DNA from: Symsagittifera roscoffensis
Taxonomy: Eukaryota; Xenacoelomorpha; Acoela; Convolutidae
DNA length: 64,000 bases
Direction: 5' to 3'
NCBI RefSeq assembly: GCF_963678635.1
Contig: NC_087063.1
Span: 1,462,073 to 1,526,072, forward strand
Below are positions 26,036 through 37,955 of the stretch, in pieces. Both the position numbers and the translations under genes were made by a program. The notes beneath the pieces were generated by a model. It searched no databases. It saw only the letters and a list, made by a program, of their open reading frames with translations, and was not told where the DNA came from. The number at the start of each line of letters is the position of its first letter. The first letter of the stretch is position 1.

Positions 26036-26384
26036 TAGAAAAAACTAAAATGTTTGAATTTTTTTTGAAAATACTATAAAAAAAATTGATCTGACAAAAA
26101 CTTTCTTAAATTTGTCTTAATTTAGATTTGTCTTAGTTTTATTAGAAAAACTCAAAGCTGAAAAACCTCCATCAAAATGTTTAGAAAAAACCTTTTTGCT
26201 CTTCAATTATCCAAAAAGAGGGAATCAAACACTAGAAGCAACAATTCGCAAATAATGCGCGCCTCAAAAAAAGCGATTCAAAGATGTCGCAACTAAGCCG
26301 ACAAAAGATAAGCAGAGAAATAATTGGCCGACAATCTTATTTGAAACAGAATATTTCCCGTTTGAAAACAAAAACAGATCCAGG

Positions 26385-26440
26385 TGAGATTCCAACCCAG
26401 GAACTTCGTCCGAGACGTATTCGCTACCTCCTATTTTTAT
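26385..26440 (-). repeat. tRNA-like SINE head, weak
   Basis: The minus strand has a diverged B box (GGGTTGGAATCTC) and an A-box-like stretch at the expected spacing. Confidence 0.3.
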
Positions 26441-26736
26441 GATTCCGGTTGTCATTCTGAAAAGTAAAAATTATTTTTGAAATTGCTACATTTTTGTGCC
26501 AATTCTACGTTTGCTATTGGAAATAGTAAATTTCCATCTAATTGGTAAATGAGTTTGAAAAGCAATTATTATAATCAAAAGACAAACTGCCAAGATAAGC
26601 GTAAAAAGAAACAAGACAAAACGCAACAATCAAGTTCGAGAAAACACTTCATTCCAAAAAAATGTGAACAAAGCCGATAAAGCCCTCTCTACAAGACAAG
26701 GACTATAGTTCCATACGTCAACTCGATCAATTGAGA

Positions 26737-26786
26737 AATCTCCCCCCCCCCATTCTTGCGTGGGAGGAGGGGGGATAGCTCAATTG
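26737..26786. repeat. C/G-run hairpin
   Basis: GATCAATTGAGAAATCTCCCC faces GGGGGGATAGCTCAATTGG across a short loop. A relative lies at 27228-27300. Confidence 0.7.
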
Positions 26787-27227
26787 GTACTTGAAACATG
26801 TTTATAACCACTTGAAAAGTTTGAATGGTATGAAATCATGAACTAGCTTCTCCAACGAATTGTGCCAAAAATTACAATATCAAAGCTCAAAAAATTACAG
26901 TCAGAGTGGGAAAAGAATCAAAAAGACTGAGGCACATAAAGCTACTTTTTTCGGACTTAAATGGAATAAAGCTATTGCGCACATTATTAAGGTGCTGCGG
27001 AGAAAAAAAATTTGGCGTTCATATAAGAGGCTAGAGCACCAACCCTGGTAACTTGCTTTCCTCGAAGAGGCAATGGTCGCCCAAACAAAAAATTTGGGAA
27101 AATTCGATTTTTTCTTTTGAAAATTTTTCTTGATACTCATAAACTGAGTTCAGTCGGTCAATTGATTGCGTCTAGTTGCCTTGGCTGACATCTTTTTGTA
27201 GCGTCTTACCTTTTTTGCTTGTGGATG

Positions 27228-27300
27228 GGGGGTGGAGAGAGATAGCTCAATTGGTCATTACGGGGGTGGGAGGGGGTTGCTCAATTGATCCGGTCAGCTA
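27228..27300. repeat. C/G-run repeat, relative of 26737
   Basis: G-rich tracts joined to GATAGCTCAATTGG and TTGCTCAATTGATCC, the same arm sequence as at 26737. Confidence 0.6.
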
Positions 27301-27574
27301 AATAAGAAATCTTGCATCCTTCGTGAAATCAGAAGTACCGATATGCAGTGACCAGACCAGTCTGAATTATGATATGATAATATCAAGAACACACACTGGA
27401 AAAGACTTCTAAGATACGATTTTAAGCAAACTGAACTTATGCAAATAAATTCCGGACTAAAAATTGACAAGTGACAAGCACCAGGAAAAACTGCTACTTC
27501 TAACAGAGAGTAGACACGTAATGCTCTATATCAGTGAGTTTTCGGCCACGCCTGAGCAACCGAAGCCCATATAA

Positions 27575-27730
27575 TAATTGAATTGAGTTTCGGCGATGCG
27601 CAGAGGATTTATGAAAAGCTATCATGTCCAAGCACAGTCAGTTTCTTTTTTCTAAAATCTAGACTGACTAATATTGTTGAGCAACCCTCTTTTTTAGCGA
27701 CTCAAGTTCGCTTTTTTGCGTCTAGAACTT
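27575..27730 (+). repeat. Repeat shared with 28995-29135
   Basis: The series GCAGAGGATTTATGAAA, AAGCACAGTCAGTTTCT, TGTTGAGCAACCCTC and TTTTTTAGCGACTCAAG recurs in the same order at 28995-29135 with moderate divergence. I do not recognise the element. Confidence 0.6.
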
Positions 27731-27982
27731 TCACGTGGTACTACCACTAATGCAGCCTAAATCGATCAGGCTGATGTAGACCTGCAGCTGGAGGTCAAGT
27801 GAGAGCTCATCCTCACACACTATAATTGGCATGTCAGGGGATCGATTACACGATCTGGCGAACGCCTTACCACTATCAATTGCCACAAATCAATTATTGC
27901 TTAGACTGATTTCTGACTAAAAACGCGTGCTGTTTTTTGTTATTCTTTTGCGATAACTTGAAAAGTTGACTTTTGCGTTGAA

Positions 27983-28064
27983 GGTACTGGAGAATCGGGA
28001 AAATCAACTTCTGTAAAACAGTTGCGAATCATCCTCGACACTGGATACGAGAAGGGCAACTTGG
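27983..28064 (+). pseudogene. G-protein alpha subunit P-loop exon fragment
   Basis: Reads EGTGESGKST then VKQLRII and TGYE, the G1 box of heterotrimeric G-alpha subunits; GTGESGKST is most like the Gq/G12 classes. An acceptor-like TTTTGCGTTGAAG precedes it at a position that is a known exon boundary in this family. The similarity fades after TGYEKG, and I found no G3 or G4 motifs nearby, so it is probably a stranded exon or pseudogene. A live exon with very long flanking introns is possible. Confidence 0.5.
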
Positions 28065-28539
28065 GTGTTTTTTACCAATTTGATTATTCTGGTACAATTA
28101 ACATGCGATATATTTTCAGGCGGCGAATTATTCAGGCTCAGAGATAGTTCCAAATTAATTTGAGGCAAGGCATTGAGAGTTTAAAACGTTGCTAGACGCT
28201 TACTACACATTTCTAATTTAAGTTGCGTTTCGGGTATTAACTTTTTTAAAAAAATCTATAAAACGGAGCCATTTTTTTGAATTTTCATCAATTTTCAGTT
28301 TTTAATTGGAGTTTATAAGAAACTAATCAATAGACGAGCATTTTTGAAACCGTTGGCTCATAGTTGCTATAAAACGACATTCATGTGTCTCAGGAAACAG
28401 AATTTAGGCAAGAATTTGTGCTTGATTCTATTTTAAAATTCAATTTTGAGGCGTTTTCAAGGACTTATTAAAAATCATAAGGACCTTGATTATTGTTAAG
28501 AGTTGATGAAAAGAGTGCAGACTCTTGTATAGGTCGCGA

Positions 28540-28995
28540 TGCTTTATTTTCCGTTTTTTTTCCACGAAAAGATTTAGAATTTTGCAAAACTCAAATTTAC
28601 TTTTATGCGGTTCGATTTTTGATTTCCATCCTAATTCAGTTCATTTCTTTTGCTAAAAGAACGACCACCTCCACAATCAAACATCAAAAGTGTAAAGGTC
28701 ACAAAAACGTGATTGATTTCTATTTCTGAATTGGAATGTATTTTTTAGATTTCCCAGCGAAATAAAAATATTACTCATTGGTCCAGTTTTCTCCAACTGG
28801 TTTTTTTTTGTCGAAAAAGTGCCAAATATGAATTATTGTAGACGCTCAAAGAGCTTTAAGGTCTTGTGTTTTTTTTCTGTGGATTTCGAAAGTTGAGATT
28901 TTAAAAAAGCAAGACAAACTTTCATCTTTTTACTTGCGTTCCTTGAGTTTTTTCCAACTGTCGGTTGGCTATGTTTCTTAAGCAAATAAATAAAA
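28540..28995 (-). repeat. Dispersed AT-rich repeat family, copy 5, inverted
   Basis: The reverse complement carries ACATAGCCAAC..CAGTTGG, GGAACGCAAG, the TTATTTCGCTGGGAAATCT block and AATCAATCACGTTTTTGTGA in family order. Confidence 0.65.
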
Positions 28996-29673
28996 ATAAT
29001 TGGCGTTTCTGCGACTTGCAGAGGATCCATGAAAGGACTTGCAGCCTGTCTAAGCATAGTCCGTTTCTCTCATTTCCCAACATACCAGACTGAGTTCTTC
29101 TGTTGAGCAATCCTCTTTTTTAGTGACTCAAGGTAGTTTCAAGAATTGCTCAAGAATTGTTTCATCTAATGAAATTCCGCTCGGCTGCGATTAGTGTTTG
29201 CTTACTAGGGCGTATTTTCTGCAGTTTCTCTTGCTCCAGATTCGATATATGATGCTTTAAAAATCGCCGGCTCAAAATTTTTAGGCTACGACAGCAATCA
29301 TGCTGTTGAAACGTCAAAATTACTTTATTACAAAACGAATTCTATAAGCTCTGCAAATCATAGAATATCTGGCTAAAGCAAAAATAAAGACTATTCAAGG
29401 TTGAATTCTGGAAAACAAAAACTACAAGAAAAGTTTCCTAAGTCTCGTTTTCTTTCACATCCATAATTTCCCAGTATAAATGAGTGCAACTGTCAAGAGA
29501 AAAGAACAAGACGACGGAGCAGAACAATGATGTGAAACTCCAAATTCCGAAGAGAACGATTCACTTCAGGGATTACAGTTCATCGCTCCATCTAGGACTG
29601 GATAACTGTTCAGAAGAAGCTTCATCTCAACACTGATTCTCTCTCGTCTTTCTCCCTGACCTGAACTTGACCT

Positions 29674-29751
29674 CTACTTTGACCTCTCCCTCATCTTCCT
29701 CCTTTTCTTCTTCAGTCTTCTCACTCGCTTCTTCTTCCACTTGTCTCTCAT
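29674..29751 (-). CDS. RPL41: Ribosomal protein eL41, copy B
   Basis: Same 25-residue eL41 protein as copy A, 4.5 kb away in the same orientation, differing by a few synonymous bases. ATG is at 29751 and the stop is TAG. An acceptor (CATTTTCAG) lies 8 bases before the ATG, and a donor (AAATGA/GTAAGA) at 30181 gives a 421-base leader intron (29760-30180). The intron rules out a retrocopy and points to segmental duplication. The first exon has a pyrimidine stretch (CTTTTCG) after the shared 12-mer, resembling a 5' TOP tract. The first ~30 bases after the stop are also conserved with copy A. Confidence 0.95.
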   Translation of the reverse strand: MRDKWKKKRVRRLKKKRRKMRERSK

Positions 29752-30180
29752 TGCTGTGTCTGAAAATGAAAATTTCTCAAACTAAAATATTCTTACAAAC
29801 AGTTCGACAACCGGGAGCGTTTATGAGGTAGCTGCTTTTTAACCAAGAGTTTGTTATGATTTGATGCCTACTATGATTCTTCTGAAAGAAAGTTAGCTGA
29901 AATTGTTTTGGTGCAAAAAAATCGAGGATTACTTGTTATTCAAGCCTCTTTAGGGTATATTCTTTAATGATTAATTTATATCGAAATGTTTCCACTTTTG
30001 GTATCAGAGAGCAAAACTTGGTCTCAGCTCAATCAGAACGCAATACATAAAACAAGCTTTAAAAGACAAATCGTCATTAATCTGCTGCATTGAATAATTT
30101 CCGTGATCTTATCAAAAATCCTCAGAAATGCTTCGCAAAAAATATAAAATTTATAAATCATTTTACTCATAATATCTTAC

Positions 30181-30240
30181 TCATTTGCAATACAACGAAA
30201 AGATAGCACGAAAAGCTAGCCGCCAGAAAATGAGACCAAA
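30181..30240 (-). promoter_or_regulatory. eL41 copy B first exon and promoter-proximal element
   Basis: TCTGGCGGCTAG (30227-30216 on the minus strand) precedes CTTTTCGTGCTAT and the leader donor at 30181. The arrangement parallels copy A. Confidence 0.6.
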
Positions 30241-30539
30241 ACCACAAAAACTCAAACCCCCTCGACACAAAACGACGCATTACGATTTGAATTCACAGAT
30301 CAAACCATTTAAGCCGAATAAACATTATTGATGGCAAAAATGGAAATTACATGAAATCGCAGCTGGTAAATTAACGAATAACAGGAAAACAAACAAATTG
30401 ACCTTCATTTGTCGCAGAAACTGTTGAAATGAGAAAAAAATTATAAAATGATAAAATATAAGTCCATGCTCTTGACTAAAATTAGCAGAAAAATGATAGT
30501 CCGACCATAACATTCATCCGATGAAAAATATTCAACTTG

Positions 30540-30612
30540 CTAAAAATCAAATCCTGGCCAGCATCGAACCCCTGACATATATCATCCCAAGCACGTGTGC
30601 TACCTTTGCCCC
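30540..30612 (-). repeat. tRNA-like SINE head
   Basis: The minus strand has AAGGTAGCACACG (A-box-like) and GGGGTTCGATGC (B box). Acceptor ends do not pair. Confidence 0.4.
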
Positions 30613-31199
30613 AAACGTAAAAGCAAAACTACAAGCTGTAGCTTGATCTGATAGAAAAGTAAACTAATGTAAACAGCCCAAGTAAACTGGAACAAACTTT
30701 GAAGGCGAACAAGTCTAGTTCCAGTCGCAATTATCTTGGTAATCGTAAGGTTAAGTAGTAAAAAACAAAATCATGCACGCATAAAAATTACACAAAATGT
30801 ACAACTCTGGTTGAAAGTGGAAAATGATCTTACAACACTATGCTCGCAAGCACTCCAGTTAAAGGAGCCACTAGTTCCTTACTATTTCTTGAATCTTAGA
30901 AAAGAAAAACAACTGCACAGTTACCGGCTTTTTTGCACAGCTATTTACCTGGTCTTTTGACCAGGTGTGCGGAAAAGTTTTAATATCAGTTTTTCAACGG
31001 AAAAAAAGTAAGGGTACTGAGAAAGAATTGAGAAAAAAACTGTTCTTAACTTTTGCATAAGAAATGGGTGCCATTGATTTTTGAAAATTGACACAGAAGA
31101 AGCGGAGCGCACTTCGCAAACACAAGCTAGAAAAAGGCAAATTTAGCATATAGCTCTGAAAAACGAAATAAGGAAAAAAATAAAAAATGAGCCTCTAAA

Positions 31200-31275
31200 A
31201 AGAAAAATTACTGTGCCGGAATCGAGCACCAGACCTGGAGATTAAGACTATCAAGTCCTCGCATCGCTCGATAAT
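31200..31275 (-). repeat. tRNA-like SINE head
   Basis: The minus strand has GGTGCTCGATTCCGGCAC, a B-box relative shared with the module at 2763. Confidence 0.45.
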
Positions 31276-31673
31276 AGGCAAAATTTGGCCAGGAATAAAT
31301 CAGATAGAACAGTTGCCATTAAATTACTAATGCTGTTATGCAAACGTGCGACTTGATAAACAATTTTATTTGCGTGGATTCGTAAAATAACTCATAACAA
31401 TGATTTGTTGAGGAGCGTAAATTGACACCCACACACTATCCTCGAATTGAAAAAAAAAATAAAAAATCAATTTTTTTCGACTTTTTTGTCAAGATGACAA
31501 TGGTCGCGGAATTTTTATTGCATTTGAAGAAAAACTCGTTACCACGTACCACAAGGAACATGCTCGCTACAATCAGAATACGTTTGTAGTTAGAAGAAAA
31601 CACAGCCGTCGACTCAAAAAATATAGTATCAAAATTAATTCCAAATTACAGTCCAAGTAAGTAATAAAATTAT

Positions 31674-31679
31674 TTTATT
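31674..31679 (-). terminator. Candidate polyadenylation signal for DNM1L
   Basis: AATAAA on the minus strand, about 430 bases after the Drp1 stop codon. Confidence 0.4.
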
Positions 31680-32109
31680 CAATATAGTGTGAATGCATTT
31701 GACTTCGAAAATTAACAAAGAGGAGACACCTGGGCTACAGGGCATACTAGTTTATTGGGAGTTTCATTTGAACTGAAATTTTGAAAATACATAAAACTAC
31801 AATCGGTACTTCTCAACATGCAGCCACATTTGGATGAAATAGCTTCTTGTACAACAAGGTTGTCGAGGTTGTGCTTGAAACAGTCTATGAATTGCTGCAA
31901 AATAATTTATAGGGAGAACAGAGAAAATACATCGAAGCATATTGTTTGTTATTATCCAAAGAGAAATATCTGCACTGCACGATTCGTTTTGTTTTATGAA
32001 ACAGATTAGAAAACAATGGAAAATAACTATGAATTTTAGAGCCCTTGATGTCAGTGTGAAATATTTGTATACTTGACTAAATCATTTGTCAGGTTTTTAC
32101 TTTCTCTTT

Positions 32110-34155
32110 TCACCATAGTTGCGTTTCCCTGACTTCGCTGATGATTTGCGATGCCTTTTGAAGCGCACCCAACATTTCCTGAGCTTCCTGTCGTCTCTGC
32201 GACATCTCTTTGCTTTCGTTCAACAACGAACCAGCTCCGTCCGATTTATACAGCTTGGAGACCAGCTCACTTTGAATGCTGTCTCGAACATGGTTCACAA
32301 GGAAGTGCATTATAGCTTTTGGTACGCTGTCTTGGATGTTTTTCCTCACTATTAGGAAGTAGTTTTTGATCAGACGCTGAATTATTTCCACATCACGACG
32401 TTCTCTCGGAGTCAATTTCCTCACTGGTGTCTGAAGCGTCATGTCTGGAATCAAACTGGCTCCTTTAAACCCGAAGCTAGATCCCATCGAAGGTCCGTTT
32501 GACATGGGTGCTGTAGCGGTTCCAGTAAGACTAGAGCCATCGGGATTTCTGTTAGTTGGTCGTCTAGCATTAGCAGGATCACCACCAGAGTCCATAAGCA
32601 TCTGCTGTTGTGCCTCGTTTTTAGTGTTGATTAAAGTGTCCACAAGTCCGGCGTCTGAAAAATCAGGATGTTTAGTGTTGATGTAGGAAAGTTCGATGCG
32701 CACCAGGTTCGAAACCATCTCGTTAGTAACAGGAAGTCGGCGTCTGAGAAGAAGCGTGACAACATCTACAATCTTTTCATGGAGTCTTGGGAATCGGATC
32801 ATTTCTGAGGTTCCGCATTGCTGAATGATTCGCTGCATTTCTTCGTGAACTAACTCTACACACCTCAGACAGGGATCTTCGAGTCTAGTAATTTGCTTCT
32901 TAACAAGTAACTCAAACGAGACTTCAGGCACAAATAGCGCAGGCCGAGGACCGGTTGCATTTCTAACTGCAGTCAATATGTCCATGGTTGTCAGGCCTCC
33001 TAAAGCATCAATGGTGTCCAAGGTTCTTCCGTACGTTTCGTGGAAAATATAACATATTCGCGCACCTCCACACAATTCAGCAGTTTCGATGTTTCTCGCG
33101 GTTCCTTCTATCGTGTTGCAATACTCTGTCGCGAATCGGGTAATTACCTGGAGCAGAAATTGACCTTCATCTTCAATAGGCTCTCCGTATGATGCTATAA
33201 GCATTTGAAACTGGGAGGTCATGACGTTAATTCTGGTTTTCAGCTCTGGCAAGCACTCTTTGATGTGATTCATGAGGAGTCTATTCAAAGTCTTAGCTAA
33301 GAACCGCGTTCCATTTCTATTAGCAATCGCTGGATACTTTTTCTGAATAAATGAAATTTCATCTTTGAGAGCCTCCTGGATCGATTTCTGCTGCTTGATG
33401 TCCAGCTGACTTCTATTTACGACACCGATGATTCCAAGCTTCACAGGAATTACTCTATGACATAGGACGTCCAATGCATCTGTTCCAGCATCCATGAGAT
33501 CAAGTTTTGTCACAACAACTAATGTCCTTCTACCTTCCGGGTCCATATCTTTTGCAATTTTCAGTGCCTCAGATGTAGCAAAGTCTGTGTTGGCTGCGTG
33601 TACAGCAAGAATAATAGCGTTTGGATTCTGAATATAAAACGCAATCATTTCACGGATCTGAGATTCAATGTCTTCTGGTTGTTCACCCACTGGAACCTTT
33701 GTGATACCTGGCAAATCCACCAAGGTCAAAGTCAGCACATTGTTGGAGAAAATCTTCAAGTACATTGGTTCATTTAGAACGCCCTTGTTTGACCCCGCGA
33801 GTCTGTCAGTTTCACGTTCGATTTCCTTTCGCACTTCGTCAAAGTCGGTATAGACTTTGTTTTTCGTATGGCCAAACTTTGCCCATTCTTCGACATCAGA
33901 GGATACATTGTCTTCGGCTCCAAACCGAACCCGGTCCTCCTCGCTGAGGTGAACTAGCTGCAAAACAAGAGGTCGCCGAGTAACAATTCCGACTCCTCTC
34001 GGCAGGAAGTCTCGGCCGACAAGGTTCTCGAGAACAGAAGACTTGCCACAAGACTGGCTTCCGACAACCACTATCTGTGGAAGCTGTATCGAGTCACTGC
34101 CTACAGTCGCGAACACCTCCTGCAGTTTGTTCATAACCGGGATTAGATTCTCCAT
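32110..34155 (-). CDS. DNM1L: Dynamin-1-like GTPase (Drp1)
   Basis: Cytosolic large GTPase that oligomerises on mitochondria and peroxisomes to divide them. 681 residues, against 736 in the human protein as I recall. GTPase domain: G1 GSQSCGKS (32-39), G2 Thr59, G3 DLPG (147-150), G4 TKLD (216-219). Middle/stalk follows, then a short Ser/Gly/Pro-rich variable segment (about 515-560), then the GTPase effector domain ending in RETQLW, as expected for Drp1 and unlike classical dynamin, which has PH and Pro-rich regions. The residue matching the vertebrate PKA site is Thr (RKLTPRE). The coding region has no introns. A pyrimidine-rich acceptor (TCCTCTCTACTCAG) lies 23 bases before the ATG, so the 5' leader is probably spliced. 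Confidence 0.97.
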   Translation of the reverse strand: MENLIPVMNKLQEVFATVGSDSIQLPQIVVVGSQSCGKSSVLENLVGRDFLPRGVGIVTRRPLVLQLVHLSEEDRVRFGAEDNVSSDVEEWAKFGHTKNKVYTDFDEVRKEIERETDRLAGSNKGVLNEPMYLKIFSNNVLTLTLVDLPGITKVPVGEQPEDIESQIREMIAFYIQNPNAIILAVHAANTDFATSEALKIAKDMDPEGRRTLVVVTKLDLMDAGTDALDVLCHRVIPVKLGIIGVVNRSQLDIKQQKSIQEALKDEISFIQKKYPAIANRNGTRFLAKTLNRLLMNHIKECLPELKTRINVMTSQFQMLIASYGEPIEDEGQFLLQVITRFATEYCNTIEGTARNIETAELCGGARICYIFHETYGRTLDTIDALGGLTTMDILTAVRNATGPRPALFVPEVSFELLVKKQITRLEDPCLRCVELVHEEMQRIIQQCGTSEMIRFPRLHEKIVDVVTLLLRRRLPVTNEMVSNLVRIELSYINTKHPDFSDAGLVDTLINTKNEAQQQMLMDSGGDPANARRPTNRNPDGSSLTGTATAPMSNGPSMGSSFGFKGASLIPDMTLQTPVRKLTPRERRDVEIIQRLIKNYFLIVRKNIQDSVPKAIMHFLVNHVRDSIQSELVSKLYKSDGAGSLLNESKEMSQRRQEAQEMLGALQKASQIISEVRETQLW

Positions 34156-34917
34156 CTTGAACCGGAATGAACTTTACACTGAGTAGAGAGGATTCGAAAT
34201 GGACCACAAAGAGGGATGGGCAGCTGCAATATATCTGAAAGTCAGAAAACGATCCAGCTGCTGTCTGTTCAGAATACAAAAGCTCACACGAGGCGATTCT
34301 TTGCTACGATTTGCGCTACAACAAGTATAGAATTAAGACAGCCTGACGCTCAAGAACTAGCAAAGACGACTTCGAACGATGCTACAAATAAAGAAAACTA
34401 GAAAAACATAAAAAACGAAAACTTTGTATGCTTATTCTATTAAAGTGTTTTAAAGAGGCCCATTTGGAGTTGACTTTGAGTATTAAAAAAATTGAGCCAG
34501 ATGCTTATCGCTCTCGTGCGTCAAGAGTTTTATCTCAAGCGGTAACAAAGCCCAAAATAATTGAGCAGAAACTCTTCGAGCCAAAAAAAAAACATATCAA
34601 CCAAGAAACTAAGCTGAGATACAGCAATTACACAGAGGCTAAGCTGAGCTTCGCACCACGTGCGATACACATATGAATGTTATGAAAATCAAACGGAAAA
34701 AAATTCAAAAAAACTGTTTTTGTCCATAAAAATTGTAACAAAAGCCCAAAAAAATCCGGAACAAAATTGCCTGCACCATTAGAAAATCTACAAAGAGCTT
34801 TGGGAATGCTGTAAAGAAGCCAAGTTTTCAAAAAAGTCCTTTCTGTGGAGCTAAGCCGACAAAAATAAACAGACAGACGATAATCCGAAAAAGCACAAAA
34901 ACACTAGTTAGCAAAAA

Positions 34918-34990
34918 AGGCCCGACCGGATTCGAAGCGCAAATCTTTGCCATCTCAAGCGGTTGCTTGACCTCTACGCCAGATGCTTGA
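34918..34990 (-). repeat. tRNA-like SINE head
   Basis: The minus strand has AGGTCAAGCAACCG followed by GCTTCGAATCC at tRNA spacing. Confidence 0.4.
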
Positions 34991-35095
34991 TTGGATTTGA
35001 ATTTATAATTACCAAGCGGTAACCCTTCATGCCGAAAAGAAATTCGGAAAAATTCCAAACTTATAAAAAATGTCAAGTTCCTTTTTCCCGTCAGA

Positions 35096-35122
35096 GCACA
35101 CACACACACACACACACACACA
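35096..35122. repeat. CA microsatellite
   Basis: About 13 CA units in a row. Confidence 0.95.
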
Positions 35123-35354
35123 AACCTATTAAGCCGATAAAACGACGGAAAAATTGAAAAACCAAAACTTTAACAAATCAAGCTGGCTGAATTACAACTA
35201 ATATGAAAAGCAAATTTCGATTCGGCCGGATTCTTAAAATGCTAAAATAAAGGATTCTTAAATGTGTCAACTAAGCCGACAAAACATAAGCAAACAAAAA
35301 TAGGCCAAAAATTTTTGAACCTGGACAATAACCGTTTGAAAAAACTGACCCTGG

Positions 35355-35420
35355 TCAGCAGATTCGAGCCCAAGACCTTTGGCGTCCAAGGCGTAATCCT
35401 TACAACCAGGCTAAGTTTGC
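35355..35420 (-). repeat. tRNA-like SINE head
   Basis: The minus strand has GGGCTCGAATCTG (B-box-like) preceded by AGCCTGGTTGTAAGG. Confidence 0.35.
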
Positions 35421-37479
35421 AACAGACAAATTTTGAATTCATTATGAACCAAGGTACCACCAAGGTAAAAAGATGAAAGCACTATGACGCTCAAAAATTA
35501 GCAAACAGAACTTCGAACGATGTTACAATTGACGAGGGAAAAGGAAATACGAAAAAAAATAGAAATAAGTATTTTCTTCTTGTTTTTCAAAGATATCCTA
35601 GTGGGGTTGACGTTGGCATGCAATAATTGTTGCCCTAGTCTTACCGATATCAAAAAGTACTACAGGCCCAGTTTAAGAAAAAATGGTAATTAAGCCGACA
35701 GAATGCAAGCCAACAGCCAATGTAAAAGTTGACTACAAAATTCGGCATTTAATCTTACCATCATACCGAAAAATCAACAGTAGAAAAAATTAATATCTAA
35801 ACTCTATAAGTATGCATATAATGGTTTGAGTTCTAGATAGAGCATGTACCAGTACCACTAACTAGTACCCAGTATTTAAATTTGAATTTTCATATAAATG
35901 AGCATGTCAGCAGCATAGCAGCATCATAATTAATTCAACAGATTTTTGTTAAACTAGCTGCTAACCCGAAAAAAATTCTCCCCCACAAAACACACACACA
36001 CACATGCAAGTTTTTTTGCTCATCAAAAGGCGCAATATGAGGCCAATAAGCCGATATATAATAGGCCGAAACCAAAAAAGACAAATTAAGGACAAAAAGC
36101 TTTAACAAATCGAAATGGCAACATTCACAACCAACATAAAAAAGCAAACTTCGAATAGGATGAATATTCACAAGGCTAAAATGCTCAAAGTTAGCGGACC
36201 AGAAGATGAATGAGTTCACGGGATGTCCTGTGAACAAACTATTAACGGAAATAACAGAAAAAACTTGCTGTGGATAATTCTAACATCAACATCCAATTAA
36301 AAGACAGAAACAAAAAAATTAGACAGTCGTTCGTAATACATAGCAATTTGTGCTCTATCTTTTTATAGTTTTGATTACAAATCAACGATAAAAAACCGCA
36401 ATTATATCCGGAACGCAAAAGATAATAATTCGTTGTCGATCGAGAATGGAATGAAATTAACTGGAATGAAAATCTTGAAAATTGAATCTCAACACAAAAG
36501 TTGCTCATATAAAAAATATTATTATCTTTTTCAATCGGTTGAAGTAGTTGGCTTCAAAGCACGACCCATACTAAACTCACAAACAGAGCCAGCAGACAGT
36601 TGGAGAAGTGCCAATGAACACGGTAACCAAAAATTGGGTTTTTCAGAACAAATATTTAACTATTTAAACCTATGTGTCAAAAAAACTTTGAAGCGTCTTT
36701 AGCACGTACTACACGAGGCAAAGAGGCTTGAAGAAAACGCTTTAGCATTCATAAGACGCTTCTAACTAAACGTAATGATCTCGAAAAGCAAATGTGAACG
36801 TTTCTGCCAAAAAATTACGCCTCTTAGAAAGCAAAATATACGATTTGTGTCTAAGATTCAGTATGGAAATACATTCCATTCTAGGGAAGCGCGGCTCACT
36901 GCATGCTCGCCAAGTGTCCGTTGAACAAGTTTGCAACGATAAAAAATCAAGTATCTGATTTCATAACACTTTAAATGTCCATTGTTACAAAATCAGGGAT
37001 TGCGTTTTTTTTTTCATTAACAACTTGTTTAACAGAAACTTTCGCCAACGTGCAAAGAAGCGGCTTAACGCCAATATGTTTATTCGTACCCTGCATAGGT
37101 TTACTTCATGATACTCAGATATCATCTATTTTTTGTACCTCGATTTGGCCCTTCATTACACTCAATTGCATGGGGGCGCTGCTGACTGCATGCTGCCCGA
37201 GGTGTTTGTTGAACACATTGGCAACGAGAAAAAATCTAGTATTTCTCATTACTAAATTAGAATTGAAAATAACTTCAGCAAAAAAAGATGCAAAAAATCA
37301 TAGCTGCGACAAACACTTCACACCGAAACAATGAAAATTGGTCTTTCATGTCCTTCGCAACATATAGCAGCTTATTTGTAAATGAAAACTGAAAGCACTC
37401 GATCCGGAAAAAAACGAAATAATTCACTAATAGTAATGAGTTTACATCACTGATAATTTCTTTTTGTTATTGGCCACCG

Positions 37480-37690
37480 GCCCAGCTCCTACCATTCAAC
37501 CTTGGGCCTTTTTTCCGTGGGGGGGGGGAGAGATGGGCGAAGAGATGTCATCTATTTTGCCGCAGAGGATCCCACCTTGAGAAGGCGGATGACAGTGGTA
37601 GCCTCCAACCGTAGCTGATGCGGGATTGAAACCCACGACTTTAGTGCTAATGAGCGCGCGTCTTATCCACTCAGCCCGAGGTCAGAGTCG
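37480..37690 (-). repeat. tRNA-derived SINE, separate GC-richer family
   Basis: The minus strand starts GGGCTGAGTGGATAAGACGC (A box), has GTGGGTTTCAATCCC (B box), then a unique body ending in a C run. Richer in GC than its surroundings. Confidence 0.6.
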
Positions 37691-37955
37691 CAACATGGGT
37701 CGCACCAAACATTTTATAAAAAATCGCAATTAAAATATTTCTAACACTTAAGGCAAAAATGGGAATAAAACTTGAATTAATGAATCATCTAATAAAATGA
37801 CTAACCTAATCAACTCTTCTAAATCTAAATATTATCGTTTTAGCCTATTTTGGGGTAAAGTGAATCTAAACTAAATATTTAATTATCACCATAATCGAAG
37901 CTAATATGTTCATCTTGTTAATCATTAATCTAATTTTTTTTTGCTATTTATCAAT

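Larger units (their letters stand above)
34156..37955. other. Intergenic region with repeats
   Basis: No coding sequence recognised. Contains SINE-like pieces (34630, 34918, 35355, 37480), a CA microsatellite, a fragment of the dispersed AACGCAAGG repeat near 36590, and an ~80-base diverged direct repeat (36885-36965 against 37168-37250). Confidence 0.6.

Noticed and set aside
35096-36003. CA repeats as a CRISPR-like or satellite array
   Set aside because: Simple dinucleotide runs without spacers or longer period.
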